Of a DNA stretch of 64,000 nucleotides, positions 1 through 19,946 are shown piece by piece (the first letter of the stretch is position 1; each line of letters opens with the position of its first letter). Below the pieces are notes generated by a model. The model was not told the DNA's origin and searched no databases. It saw only the letters and a program-made list of their open reading frames with translations. The position numbers and the translations under genes were made by a program. The DNA comes from Combretum micranthum (Eukaryota; Streptophyta; Magnoliopsida; Myrtales; Combretaceae). The stretch spans positions 434,001-498,000 of the forward strand of contig JAMXBD010000368.1 of assembly GCA_024138025.1 (NCBI GenBank). Direction: 5' to 3'.

Positions 1-640
1 CTCAAAGACTAGAAAAGCAGGTCACGAGGACCTACAATAGCAATTCTTTACTCCTGTCATGGAGGGCGTAAATCCATTCTATATATAGGTCCCAAATAAC
101 CATATATACTTGTGTGCTCATATGTTCATTACATAGCATGCATAGCATATGTTTGAATTCAACAGCCTTGTTTGTCTATTATTTTTCGTATGAATGATGG
201 GAAAATATCTCACTAAACATGTTGTAACTTACACTCATATATATTTTGATGAAACAGGAATACTTATGGCCTCACTTTAGAAACAAGATGCTCAAGGTAG
301 TCATGAGTGGATGTTTGAAGCCTTAACGAAAAATTAGAGAGCATGGAATGAAGTCTCATTTGGAAATCGTTAATGATGGCATGCAATACCATATTGAATG
401 ACTATGATATTTTGGTGTATTCGAGAATTTAGCGGGGGTATGCCTCTATGTTGTAAACTATGAATGTTTAAATTCAAGTATATTTAGTTCTCTTGCATGC
501 AAATATTCTGTTATTCTCTTGAATTATACCATTCTTATGGTGTTTTCCTTATTATGATGTATGCTTTGTGCATAATAAAGAAGCCTTTACGTGATTAGGA
601 AAGTCATTCCTAGGCTTCAATATTGTGTACAATGGCAATC
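1..640. other. unassigned AT-rich DNA
   Basis: No open frame or motif was recognised here. The stretch lies just past the C-terminal side of the decayed hAT transposase on the minus strand and may be the rest of that element, but no dimerisation-domain motif was found. Confidence 0.3.
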
Positions 641-1840
641 ATGTTTGGTGTGCTCCTCAAGGCATGACACGGGTATTAGCAACCAGACAATTGTTGCTTT
701 AGGCTAAGAAATCCCTTAATGACCTCTTTAAGTGCATGTGTTATTCTCCAATCCTACTCCTTCATCAAAGCAATGTTAGGATTAGAGGGATTGAGTAAAG
801 TATTGTATAAATGAGTGAAATACCTTCTACACTTCAGTGCCCCCTAAAGCATTTTGAATGTAGAATTCTACTTGATCTTGCAATCAAGTATAGGTAGCTT
901 TTCTTCTAAATTGTGTATCTTGACAAACTCTATATACTTTTGTTTGTATCTCTAAAACATGAAGATAGTTAATTGCATACTTTATCTTTTTTATGTGTTT
1001 GTCAAGGCCACAAGCTTCAAGTCTTGCTTGCAATGCCAAATTTAGAATGTGATAGACACATCGGATGTGGAAAAGCTTCCTATCACATACTAGGTTTAGC
1101 ATTTGCTTTAGATACTAAACAGAAGTAGTGTAGTTTGATGCAATGTCGAATATATTGAATATGCTCCATATATAGTACAGTCGATGGGCTTTTAGGATGT
1201 TATATGCTATTGCCTAGATGATATGTTTCTCCCAAAATGGTTAGAAAGCAATAGTTCACTTTTAGATCAACTACTAATCATCTATCCAGTGAGCGGTAAT
1301 GCATATGTAGCTATTCTCAACAACATGGAGCAAGGATTTTCATATGTTTGAGATAAGAGAGGTGCTACACAAGCAAAACTGAGTGTGTAATATTGTCGTA
1401 ACTCATAAAAAAGAAATTATTTTAAAGGATCATACCTAAATGAAGGCTTGATAGCACTTCCTTAAGGGCTTCATGTTTTCTTGTAAAAAGGTCCATCGTA
1501 TCACTTTTCAACGTTTGCCATCTTGCATGTTTGCTTTAGGGCTGGAAACATCCCAAAGCCCAACCTTCAAATTTGGAGTGGCTAGCCACATAAGATGGTA
1601 TATTTATTATAGCCATCATTTCTACCAGATTGTCTTGAGCTTCTTTGTTATCGAATTGCTAGTTGGTGGGATCAACTTTCTTATTAAGAGAGTTGTGGGT
1701 ACGGTCCTCAAGCAACACATGCCTTTTCAACACATGTGAATCAATGTGTCAAATCAAGTGTCCCATGTCATTGCAGGACCTATATGGCAATCTATTTCCA
1801 CAAGTATGACAAATGGAAAATTTAGTATGTTCTCCATCCA
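640..1840 (-). pseudogene. decayed hAT-superfamily transposase
   Basis: On the minus strand, fragments in the order expected of a plant hAT (RICESLEEPER-like) transposase are visible. A BED-type zinc finger comes first (about 1825-1735): a Cys-x2-Cys pair (ICHTCG) followed by GHL and later histidines, with an in-frame stop inside the finger. A block at about 1310-1200 resembles the region after the finger. Near 1102-980 is a segment reading LFHIRCVYHILNLALQ, close to the FHIRCxxHILNLIVQ signature of the family. Near 870-790 is a diverged form of the LDVPTRWNSTY block (LDCKIK, stop, NSTFKML). Several stops and frame changes show it is dead. Such transposases cut and paste hAT elements with 8-bp target duplications. 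No termini were found, so only the coding remnant is annotated. Confidence 0.7.
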
Positions 1841-2310
1841 AAGAAGATTCTAAAGTTTCTATGAAGTACTTTAAGACAAATGTGGTCTTTATCTATAAAC
1901 ATCTCGAAGAACTGCGAGTGACGATAGAGTACTCTATGATGGGAAGGATTTGTTAGTTGATTTGAAAGTTGTTGCCTACAAATTTGAACAATGTGCCCAA
2001 CGTTCAAAAAAAGATGGAATTGGGCACTAATGTGCCTACTTTAGGTTCGAACATAGGCATGTTAGTGCCCTATGGCTAATTTGTTTTTTTGTTAGTTAGG
2101 CATTAACATGTGCACGTTAAAGGGTAACATGTGTACATTGGTGTGCAAAGTATGCACATCGGCCCAATAGTCACAATATTGCCTACATCTATTTAAAGAA
2201 TTTCAATGTAGCCACTTCACCAATTCATTGTCCACACCTTTTCTCTTCTTCTCTCTTCTAAAAACACTCTTCCTTTCATCTATAAGCTAGAAAAATAAAA
2301 GTATAAAAAC

Positions 2311-3690
2311 CATGGAAAGTGACAGTGAATCATCTTATCAACATAGACACGATAAGAAACAAGCAACTCGTTGCAATTATCTCCTTACACCACCACCTAA
2401 TCTTAGTCCTAGTCCACTGGCTTCTCCTCCTTATCCCTTTAAGGTCCACTTTCCTGAAGTTCACATGAAATAATGGTTTGAAAGCGAGTCTTACACTCAC
2501 GTTTTATTGGTGAATGATTATGATTGGGCATCCTAAGTGGGGTATACGACTTTAACGATGCCCTTTCCACCATCAAGTTACTATCATTGTTTCAGTTTCC
2601 AAACGTGATTTATCTTGAATTTGCTCAAATGTTCTAATCTAATGCAACTATAAAAGAAGTCGTGGATGATGAATCTATCACTACTTAGATTGAAAACAAG
2701 CAATTTAATCAATCAACAATGGTGGCTAATCTTTTAACACCATGATCTGCATCATGTTAGAAGCTATCAACCATCTATTACACCTAAGCAATAGGGGCGA
2801 AAGGATAGGGAAATATTGAGATTTAAGAAGCGCATTTCCCTAGATTTGTGGTGCTCCTATTTGTGTATGTGAGTCATCTACTGATTACCTTAAACATACA
2901 AATCAAAATGACCTCAACCCGATCTGTCAATTGATCCATCACATGACATGCTATGACATCTGCCCAAAGAGGAACACAAACAACTTGCTTGTTGATGACA
3001 TTTGCTTAATAGACACAATATTATAGCATCATGTTGGTTAGGTGGTTGTGTGAACTTTCCATTCCAATCGGTATATAGCAGAAAGGATTCTCACCTGGTA
3101 TATGGAAGGTTGATCACAACCCTTCTTACCATGCATGGATTCGTCCTTATGGGTTAAGCCACAATGCAGGTGAAGGGTGTATTAAAAAAAGCCGACATTG
3201 AATCGAAAATCTATTTCATGTATGATCCCCGAAGCAACCATTACTATAAAGGTGGTGGTTGAGGTTGAGGGTAACCATAACAAGGTTAGGTAGATAATGT
3301 CGGGGTGGATATGAATTTCAATGTCAAAGGATTACCTTACCTTAGCATTATGGCCTAGTGGAGAAGGGACGACAGGACCAAGCATACCATTAACAATAAG
3401 AGCCTGGTCATGGTGGGTTTGATATTGGATTCGATAATGGAACATTTGGAGCAAATTAGAAAGACCCAAGAAGAGTAGGAGCAACTTATTAGGTAACATA
3501 ATCAAATGCTCCAAGATCATAACCAAATGCTTCGAAGTCAGCATGAAACACTTCAAGGTCATCACCAAACGCTCTAAAGTTATAATGAAATGCTCCAAAG
3601 TATTAATTTTAGGTATGATTAAATTACCAAATTTCACAAAGACTTCTTCCAATGGGCATGCTACCAATCAGCAGTTCATCTACTACTAAC
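2311..3690 (+). pseudogene. decayed retroelement ORF1/gag-like remnant with heptad repeats
   Basis: A degraded plus-strand coding remnant starts at an ATG at 2311 with a Ser/Pro-rich N-terminus (MESDSESSYQH; TPPPNLSPSP). In one frame or another it continues through a segment near 2600-2700 (FPNVIYLEFAQMF) and another at 2921-3010 (NPICQLIHHMTCY ... NTNNLLVDDICLIDTIL). These resemble the plant transposon-protein ORF found upstream of gag or pol in some Ty3-type elements. At about 3469-3610 the frame encodes glutamine- and leucine-rich heptads (HNQMLQDHNQMLRSQHETLQ), consistent with a coiled coil, with stops interspersed. No protease, reverse transcriptase or integrase is present. The family assignment is inference; the decay and the heptad pattern are visible directly. 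Confidence 0.4.
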
Positions 3691-3699
3691 ACCGCCATC

Positions 3700-5165
3700 A
3701 TATCATCACTATGGTAGAGCAAATGATCAAGGTGGTCAACAAGGTGGCCAAGATCCACATTCTCGATTTTTTTCCTAAAATGCATTAGTTAGGTTTTTTT
3801 TACAAATATTATGTAATTGCATATTATTAATGAAATGGATGGTATTATTCTTTATTCATTGTTAGATTCCACTTGTATAAAATGTAAAAATTAATTTATT
3901 ATATTTACATTGTAAAATTTTTCCAACTTATTTCAGAATTTCCATATTCAAAATTCTGAAAAACCAATAATCTGTCAAGGAAAAAAAAATGCCAGTCGAA
4001 AAAATAAATAAACCGAAAACCATACAAATTATGTAAACTAGACCCGATTAAAGGCACACAACATGGCACGTGACATGGCACGGCACACAAAAGAAAAATC
4101 ATGCGTAGCACAACACGTGAGTACGAATGGGCTAAACATGCAAAAGCATGCGGCATACAAAGTACACAAAATTTCACATACAGACGTCATGACATATCTT
4201 ATTTACCATGTCTAATCCAAATCTTATTGCAATTCATCATAAAAAATTACTAGGAAAAAGTTTTGTATATGATCGGCCAACTGAATTTCTTTACAATATG
4301 TGAACAATAATATAACTACAGTCAACACCTGTATAAACTATGATCACGGCGGTCATGGTTAGTCATAGTTATAATTCAAATGAAACCACGAATCAACCAA
4401 CACCGATTAGTGAATTACTCTCTTTCATATTAGGTTCAATCTACATGGTTCAGCCAAACTAAAATATGCCATCTGACTCGGGAGTCACGTATTAGAAGTT
4501 AGATTTGATTCATATAATTAAATTGAACTATATGGGCCTTTATTGATTTGATATAGATAAGCTATATGAAGCTCACCTGTAGCCTTTTCACCATATCTAA
4601 GTATGTATATCCAATAATATAAAACTTTAGAGTATGCACTCAGTTTGGTGTAGAAATTAATTGTTCATTTTTAACTTTTTTTTAAAACAAAAATCGAACT
4701 CTTCCCTTTAAAAGTGGCCAACATATATGATCTCTAAATTTACTTTTACTCAGTTTTCAACTTAACAATCAATGATTAAAATTCCTAAATCATCGAAATA
4801 TTTTATGATATTATTATAGCATTATCTTTTTTCTTATAATCTTAATTATTTATTACATGTAGCAATCTAAATGAATAAGAAAATTGAGAGAAAATAAATA
4901 TCTTAAAAATCCTTTTTCATAATTCATATTCGCTGTAGGGAAACATATCTAAGAATGATTATTCTCAATGTCTTTTCAGCTATGTAAAATAAATAAAAGA
5001 ATCCTGTATATGAAATTTTGCTTTAGTCCAAAATCAAATTGTCATCGTAAGGTATATATATTATATTTATGTGGGCAACAAAATTTAGGGAATGTTAATA
5101 GTAACAATAATGGTAACGATGTAAGACGAACATTAAGGACAAAATCCATTTTGATGATAAAATAC
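3700..5165. other. intergenic DNA without recognised gene
   Basis: AT-rich sequence with only short spurious open frames. It lies on the 3' side of the CRK pseudogene exon (minus strand), where intron 1 and the transmembrane and kinase exons would be expected. None of those exons was found on the minus strand here. Confidence 0.4.
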
Positions 5166-6015
5166 CTCGTGAAGTTGGTGAGGCCGTCGCTGTTGGTGTT
5201 GGCGGTAGCAAACTGGCATCGTCTGGTGAAGACGGTGAGGTGGCTGGCGGCGTTGAAGGCAGGGGCTCAACAGGGTCCAGAAACCGGCCTGACTCGAACC
5301 TGAAACTACAACTAGGACTCATAATCCTGCGACCACGTTTGGCAGAACAACACTGATCCATTCGTGAAACAATATCGTCAAGACATTCCGGGCACTGCTG
5401 TTCAGGCAAATCCGGCGTGAACTTCACGAACGCGTAGATCGTGTCAAAATCACTGGAAGTCGTGTTATTCTCCGCAAATTTACGCACCGAGCCGCCAGAC
5501 GCGGCCTTGCCCAGCAGGCTAGCCACCAGGCTCTGGAAGCCTGGTTGCATGAATCTGGGTTGCTCACATTATTCACGTTGCACAACATGTAATCAGGATT
5601 TGTTACGACTTTGCTAAGTAATGAGCTGTTTGAGTATCGTAATGTGCAGTCATCATTGTACACGATTGCTTCCTTTTGATTAGGACAGAGTTGTCTCAGA
5701 TCATAAGCTGAGGCGTTGAGGCACGCTCGACAGGCCTCGGTTCGGGGATCGCCACGACATAGGCCAACAACGTGAGGGGTGTCGAAGTTTTGGTTGGCAG
5801 AAGTAGAAGCATTGAAGCATCCAGAGTTTATGCTTTTTGTGGAGTTGATAGAAGAGAATATGCGATCGAGTTGTGATTGGCAAGCACTATTGGTGGTGAA
5901 GTTCCTACAGTGTTTGAGCTGCTTGGATGAGGAAGTAGGCTTTGGAGGTAGTTGAAGAAATCAGATGGATACAGACTAGGGAAAGGACGAAACCGTTGAG
6001 TGATGATGAACACAT
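5166..6015 (-). pseudogene. CRK ectodomain pseudogene (exon 1 only)
   Basis: This is a minus-strand copy of the first exon of a cysteine-rich receptor-like kinase, closely related to exon 1 of the intact gene at 10238. The start codon (6015-6013) sits in the same context and is followed by a matching start, MCSSSLN, and HLISSTT. The first DUF26 domain keeps the C-x8-C-x2-C motif (VVGLCRGDPRTEACRACLNA). The second reads FTPDLPEQQCPECLDD, so its first motif cysteine is replaced by Phe. Two single-base frame losses are apparent against the intact paralogue, near 5905 and near 5542. The exon ends at a donor-like GAG|GTATTT at 5166/5165, matching the splice position of the paralogue. No downstream exons were found. 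It is interpreted as a truncated, decayed duplicate in head-to-head orientation with the live gene. Sequencing error could explain the frameshifts but not the missing kinase. Confidence 0.85.
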
Positions 6016-8727
6016 GGTTCCTCAATATTAATGACTTGTTATTAGAGTTTATTTTTGTGAATTTTGATGTTGTAACGTGCAACCATCGTAGAATGAGGAA
6101 GATGTTATTACCTATCTATCTTCTAATACTCAAAAGGCTTAAACCTAATTTTGTTATTGTGCAATATTAGGTTATCTTTATGGGAGGACATTTATCGACT
6201 AGCCTTGGATGACACCAAAATTGCCTTAGGTTTGGGAAATTCGCAAATAATCTTGTTTAGTTTAAATCTAAATATGAATGTATTGCTTAAATTTTCAAAG
6301 ATATGGTTAATTTCTTAAATTTTGATAGATAAAGAGCATATAGGTATATTTTTTTTCAATTCCAAAATACATGAACCCACCATAAGGTTTAGGAGGTGCA
6401 AAAGTATAACATTTAATAAGTTTGAGGAAGTGTTTTTGTATCAAAATTTAAAATTTATGAAAGCCATTTCTAATTTTTTAGGATTGTTTTACCAACACAT
6501 CAATATTTAGGAGTATCATTTGCATTATTTAAGTTCATTGGATTTATCCATACCAAGTTAAAGTATGGAGGATTATTTGTATTTTTCTCTATATGTTTTT
6601 TTGTAGAGATTTTCCTCTATATGTTAATATCTAGTCAGTAGTTGTCCTTGCGTAAAAAGTTTTCTCAATTATTTTTTGTGAGATTCGTAATTTTTAACCC
6701 TTTATTCCAAATTGGATATTATTCTCCAATTGTTATTAATTCTTATAATAATTAATTACTACTCTAAGCCATCAACTAGGGTATTTACCTCCTAACATTA
6801 GCTGTTGTTAAAAGATGATACAGTAATCAAGACTTCTAACGCACTCAAAACGCATTTGTTAAGTATTAACTTTATTTATGTGAAATAATTGTAAAAGTCA
6901 GAAAAAAACGTCTACTAGGAAACAATCACACCCTATTGCTGATTATATATCATATTTTGCTCCATTTGCGATTGAGTCTTTATAATTCCAATCAAAACAA
7001 GTATTGTATTATGTACAGAGAAAAGTTTGAGTGGTAATAGATAGTATCGTATACTATACATGTGATGTATATATTCTAGTTATATTTTAATACATAATCA
7101 TATATGTAAAACATAAGTAATAATTTTTATAAAATTTACCTACTAATTATACCATGTGTTAAAGAGTACAATTGGTAACTAACTATTAAGTAAATGTACA
7201 AAGTGCTTTGTATTAGCAGCTAAGTCTTTTTTATATTGTGTTTTGAAAGAGTTGCATTATTGCATATTTTATTAATTGAAGCAATGTTCGAGAATCTTTT
7301 CAAGCAACGGTATGACGATACAGAGCCGCGGATTGCATTTGTTTGCTAAAAAAATAACAGAGCGATGCATGCATTAATTGTCCCTTCATCAATTTCTTTT
7401 TATAAACTTGTTTATAACTAATTATATAGTTAGGTTTTTACGCTACCAGCAAATACAAATAAAACTCATCTTGCAAAAATAATTTTATCCTTAGTCACCT
7501 GGCAGTATTTGTCTTTCGGTGAAAGAGGCTTTAATAAAGAATCATTACTTCATGCGTGCATTATTTTGTTTGGATTGTTTGTTTTTCACCTATATCTATA
7601 TCTTTTTAAAAATGATATGTGTAAATATATTGATTTGCATCTAAATTTTATCTATATTTGTTCTATTTGATCTTTTGATAAGAACTGTCAATTTTTTTTA
7701 TCTATATCTATTTTTTGATAAATAATTTGTTTAGGAACAAGTTTGAAAAATTGTCTGTATCTGCCGGAAAAAAGCCAAAACAAACAGACCCATATATAAT
7801 AGATGGTATAAAATATTTAGAATATATAATATGCAAAAACTAATGCGAAACCTTAAATACCTAAAAATATTAAATATCCTTTTCATGTACAGGAGAATGC
7901 TTGCCGTTTACTTTTGTTTTACAGTAGTAAACTTTTCCGGTAGGTATTGTTCGATGTTGTCGAATGCACCCCCTTAATTTATAGTTGCATACCCATCCTT
8001 AAATTGTCTTTAAGACCCCATTGATATTGATGTATAGAATATAAATGGTCCGGCAGCCGGCTAGCGTAGTTGGGTAAACTGGTATTATCATATGATATGT
8101 TTACTGTGTCAACATCGTTACGAGTTGGGAAAAGAACAACCCACCACATTACGCGTTTTCACGTTGATTGTTTTTGTTTTTAAGTTTGAAAGTACAGCAC
8201 TTTTCATTTTGCATTGGATTGGCATAGCCAGTTAGCCACTATAAAGAGTTAAAGTGTTACTAGTTTGAGCATAAGTGTTCTATAAATTGCTATTGAGGGA
8301 CTTGTGCTCAACTTTAGACAAATTACTTTTCGTCTTCCTTTTATGGTTTTTTTTTTTTATAACCCTCTTTATTTTCTCTTTTGTTATTTTTTCCCCTTTC
8401 TTTGACACAATTACATATAAATTCTTTTGCTCTATTTTCTCCTTTGGCCTTTTTTTTTTCGGTTTTATAATTACAACCTAACATTTAATTACTACTACTA
8501 ATTATGATATACAAATAATTTATAGATATATAAATTAGGTAATCAATTTTTAGTTTTCGATGAAGAAAGAGAAAATAATAAAAATTAATAAAAAAAGGAG
8601 AAAAAAACTACTATAAGTATATTTAATGTTAGCTATAAAATAAACCAATAAGAAAGAGTGTGTTGAAAAAGAGTGTTGATGAAAAGTATTACTAGCATTC
8701 CTTATATAATAATTGTTTGTTGGTTAA
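6016..8727. other. intergenic region between the inverted CRK copies (left part)
   Basis: AT-rich DNA with no supported gene. About 50 bases directly upstream of the pseudogene ATG resemble the matching bases upstream of the intact CRK ATG, so the duplication included at least some leader. The open frames here are short and composition-driven. Confidence 0.4.
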
Positions 8728-8735
8728 TAAACTAC

Positions 8736-9078
8736 TAGGGCTGTAAATGAGTCAGGTTAAGCTGATACAATACCCACTCGAACTCGACTGGATTATCCTT
8801 TTAAATATTGATTTAATTATAAAGAATATTTAATACTCAGTAAGTTCGAACTTGACTCAACTCTATTTAATACTCGATGAAGATCGCAAGCTCATTAAAC
8901 TGAGTATTTTAAAGCTTGAACTTGAGCTCAGTAGCTACTCGAGTAGCCTGAATTGAGCTTAGTAGCTACTCGAGTGGCTTGGCTTGAGCTTCATTCGGTT
9001 GTAAGCAAATCAATTTCTAGCTTTTACCAAGTTGAACTCGAGTAATTCACGAGCTGTCTTGGCTTAGTTACAGCCCTA
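8736..9078. mobile_element. hAT-type MITE (343 bp), TAAACTAC target duplication
   Basis: The element starts TAGGGCTGTAA and ends with its exact reverse complement TTACAGCCCTA. It is flanked on both sides by the perfect 8-bp repeat TAAACTAC (8728-8735 and 9079-9086), the duplication length of hAT transposition. The interior is built of CTCGA/GAGCT-rich motifs and has no coding capacity. Related copies lie at 49092-49579 and 54531-54947. Confidence 0.88.
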
Positions 9079-9086
9079 TAAACTAC

Positions 9087-10237
9087 ATTACATGTTAACT
9101 TAATTAGAAACCAATTAATACCTTTAAATCCAATTTTAATTAAAAAATATTTAATGATTACACTAATGAGGTTCAAACGCATTAAGTATGCTTAAATGTG
9201 TCAGCATATCAAACCTATTATTATCTATTATGTCTTTATCATAAAAGTAAAGTATTAATTGCCTTTATAATAGTCTATGGTGGGCAGTTTTTAGTGAATC
9301 ATAGGTAATTTATCAAATGCATATATGATTTTATATAGTAGCAATTTATACATAATCACTATTCAATGATTAAAGTATAACTAAATACCGTAATAATAAT
9401 TACATCTCACTGAACAAAGAGGAGATGAAATAGCCATTCACCCCAAAGTAAACATGTAATATGATTACAAGCTATGGGAAAGTGACTCTAATCATGTTTG
9501 AGCTCCAAATCATTTTTAAACTACTTCTAAAAATAATACATATTGTAAATATAAATTTAACAAAACAAAATAATAGTATGATTGTTTTGATTGGATATCT
9601 ATCTATCTATATATATATATATATATATAAACCTACGAAAGGTCTTCTTCTTTTTTTTTTCTTGTTTTTCATTTAACGTTATTCTTTTTTATTTTTTAAA
9701 TTATTTTCTTATATATGTTATTAAAAATCTTCAATAAGATTATTTCATTAAATTAATTGTAAGGACCAACCGAAAGCTAGCACTTTATGCTAATAAATAT
9801 TAATAAATAGGGATCAAATAAGTATAATTTATCCAAAAGCACTCTTCATTTAATAGATTCTACACTTTATCTCCACTTTACCAGAAATTTTTTGTAGTTC
9901 CATCCTTTTGTTTTTTTTTTTTTAATTTTTGCCAGATATATTGTAAGTTATGGCATAATTTAAATTTATACTAATTTATGATGGACGATTTCCATAAATA
10001 GTACCGTAGAAGTTTCTAATTGTTAAATGGATTTTTTTAGATAAAATACTAATAGGGAACATTGAAAAATTGGGTCAATTGTGGCGACTGTTGTAGCCAT
10101 CCTGGCTCGAGCGGGAAATAGAGCTAGAAAGGGTAACGTTCCATCAGCATAAAATGCTACCCATCCCTTAAAGCGAGCACCAATACTCCTTGAAAGTCTA
10201 GGAAACAAACTCTCTGTCATTTGAGTTTGAGGAACCC
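9087..10237. other. upstream region of the CRK gene
   Basis: The probable promoter and leader of the CRK gene. It contains a TA microsatellite at about 9607-9630 and T-tracts. The last 180 bases (10060-10237) are noticeably richer in G+C than the surroundings. A TATA-like CATAAATAG lies near 9992, about 245 bases before the start codon, but it cannot be assigned as the promoter from sequence alone. The final ~40 bases resemble the leader of the inverted pseudogene. Confidence 0.35.
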
Positions 10238-17140
<6,903 letters not shown>

Positions 17141-19940
17141 TTTGCTCTAAAGTTATTTAAGAATAATTATATGAATCGAATATACAATGATATTTTAAAT
17201 TTTTCTTATTTTTTTCTTTTTTGTCTTGCCTTTCTAAACATGTATTAGTTTCCACTACTTCCTAACTTGTAAGTTATGGTATGTAGGTTATGAGGTACCC
17301 ACTGAACTCTTTTTCTTTATTTTGCAAATAGGTTGGAAGACAATTAAAGGTTATTTGTATCTTTGATTTTTTCTTCCAAAACAAATAGAAGTTACACATA
17401 TGATAATGTAGGACCAAAGCAGATCGCATGAACTCTAAACATATGATATGACTTAAATTGTGATATTTTTGTGTCCTAACAACAATCATGAATGGGAACC
17501 TTTTCTAGAAGAGATTTCATTTCGGTATGTAAAGGATAGACTTTTCTAAAATCAACATCCCTTACCCTCCTCTATCTCTATAATTAAAATTTTTCATGGT
17601 GCAACTACAAAATCAATTAAATTTTAGTCACTTACAAAGTCCTCCCTATACAAAATTACTGATGATTCCATACTATTCTGATGGGTGTGTTGGAAATGTT
17701 ATGTAAAGTTCAAGAGGATCATTAATGTAAATTAAAGCTTAATAGCATTTTATTAAAGGTTCAAGATATTCAAAAATTTGAGGTTCGTATTTGAATAATA
17801 TGCGAACAAACATAGTGGTGAATCCGATGACTATTTTTATTTTTATTTTAGAAGGAATATTTTTCATTATATTTATATGTTCTAAAGGAATATTGGTTGT
17901 TATTATTATTTATTTAGATATTATTTTATTTTAGGGATTTAAGAAGTAGAAAGAAAGAATTAAAGATAATTGATTATGTTTAGAAGATTTTGAAGCTTTT
18001 GCAGAAGAAATCAATTATATGCCCTAAACAATGACCCGAAGGAGAGAATAATTGCAAGTTATTAAAAGACAAGACTAAATTAATTAAAAAAATATGAACA
18101 AAGCTGAAGATAAATGAATATAATACTTTCACATCGTAAACATGGGTTGTGACTCGACCATGTTCTTATCCTTGTTATCTTATTAATGATTTTTTATGCA
18201 ACACTATTCTTTTCTTTAGCTTATAAATAGTATTTAGAGTTTCCAGACATGGACATTCGATAAGTATAGAAGATATATTTTGGAGAAAAGAAATCTAGTT
18301 TTACATCAGAAGAGCTATCCATTATTGATTGGAATATTTAGCTTATTTCTTCCATATCTCTTTTCTTCATTATTATCGTTTTGCCATGGGATGGTTGATT
18401 ATATATTATCAATGAATAGAGTGAGTGAATAATTCTTTAGTATCTAGGAGTAATGGCCCCGAAGGAACTAATGCTTTGAATCAATTGGATTAATCCATTA
18501 CCCTATATCTAATTATGTTGTACTAATTTTCCTTTTTTTTTTAAACTTGCATGCATAAATAAGTAAAGTAAGATGGAGCAAATGCTTCTTGCATTTGTCA
18601 TGTCATTTGGTTGAGATAACTACTAAAGTTTTTAAAGTTTGAGCAAGATGGAGTAATTAAAATTTTTGTTAATGACAAATCAGCTATTGCCTTGAGAAAG
18701 AATCCAATTTTCTATGCTAGAAGCAAGCAAATAGATACTAAGTATTGTTTCATACATAACAAATTGGAAAGAAGAAGATTTAGGTCAAGTATACATCTTC
18801 TAAAACCATAGCGTTGTTGAGATATTCATCAAAACTTTAAAGTTTGAAGATTTGTTCTAGGAGTTGTAGGGGGGCAAATTTACAAGTTTAAGAGGTGCTG
18901 CTAAGATGATAAATTTGTAATTAGTTTTATATTAAATAAGTTTTATTGGTATATTAATTATTATTTATTATGGGGTAAATGTCTAAGAGTGGATCCTTTT
19001 GTATTTTTATGAATATTATCATAAATGAATTTTGGAGTAATGACTTTGGGAATTCAAACACAGTATTTTTCTCCTCTGTTCTCTTCTTTTTAACACATAC
19101 AACCCATTTTGAGCATCCATTAGAGCGATTAACAGCCTCGACGCACCAGAACACAACCCACACAAAACATTATAATTCAACGTCACAACATCTTTCATCG
19201 CCAGCCAAAAAGAGGAGGAGCCGACGCCACACTTTAACCCAATTTCCACTCAAGATGGCTTAGAGGTAGTCAAGCATCATTTAAGAGTTCTGATTTGCTG
19301 GATAAGAAAGTCTTCACTGACATGTATATTCACAATTACCAAGGTAACTACTCCACATATGATATTGCTATAAAGATTTAAGTAACCAATTGTAATGGTT
19401 AGAATCGGTGGATAATGAAGCCCATTGTTCCAGCCGAAAAAGGAAATGGTAGTCAACTTGTTAGCTGGATTATATGAACAATGCAAAGGGAGATTTAGTG
19501 TCTAATTGTGATCAACCGAGAAAGTTTAATAAAATATATTTATAGAAGCCTTACGATCACATTGAGTATGAGGATGATCAAAATTAATTTATGACCTTCA
19601 CGTTAATATTATTATCATTAGAGTATCTATTGCTTAATGAAATGAGTTGAAATAATGACAAATATTATTGCTGATAAGCGGAGGGTTATCATGCTTAATT
19701 AATATGATTTTCATATATCAATATCATCCTTAAAATATTAACTATTGGCTGAAGTGATTAAATAGTCAAGATTGCGTTGAGGACTCATGGATTGGCTATA
19801 AAGAGTGGGCTTGTTTTTTCTACGGGAGGCTTAAATGTTTGGTTTAAGTAACTGATTTAGGATATGATGGGAGTTACTGTGATAATGTTCGGTGGAGTTA
19901 AAGAATAGGAGAAAGAACTGAAATATTTTAATTATTATAT
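17141..19940. other. region downstream of the CRK gene, no supported gene
   Basis: It contains the probable CRK 3' UTR followed by AT-rich DNA. A stretch from about 17690 (TGTTGGAAATG) to 18530, with TATAAATAG at 18221, resembles an LTR or other retroelement remnant, but no second end was found. The segment 19100-19480 is less AT-rich and has overlapping short open frames on both strands, none of which I recognise. Confidence 0.3.
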
Positions 19941-19946
19941 ACTTAT

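Noticed and set aside
5424..6082. Several minus-strand open frames as separate small genes
   Set aside because: They are pieces of the frameshifted CRK exon 1, partly in the wrong frame.
8275..8481. 68-codon Phe-rich open frame
   Set aside because: T-rich composition artefact without start context or homology.
17692..18530. LTR beginning TGTTGG downstream of the CRK gene
   Set aside because: A TATA-like box is present, but no matching CCAACA end or flanking duplication was found.
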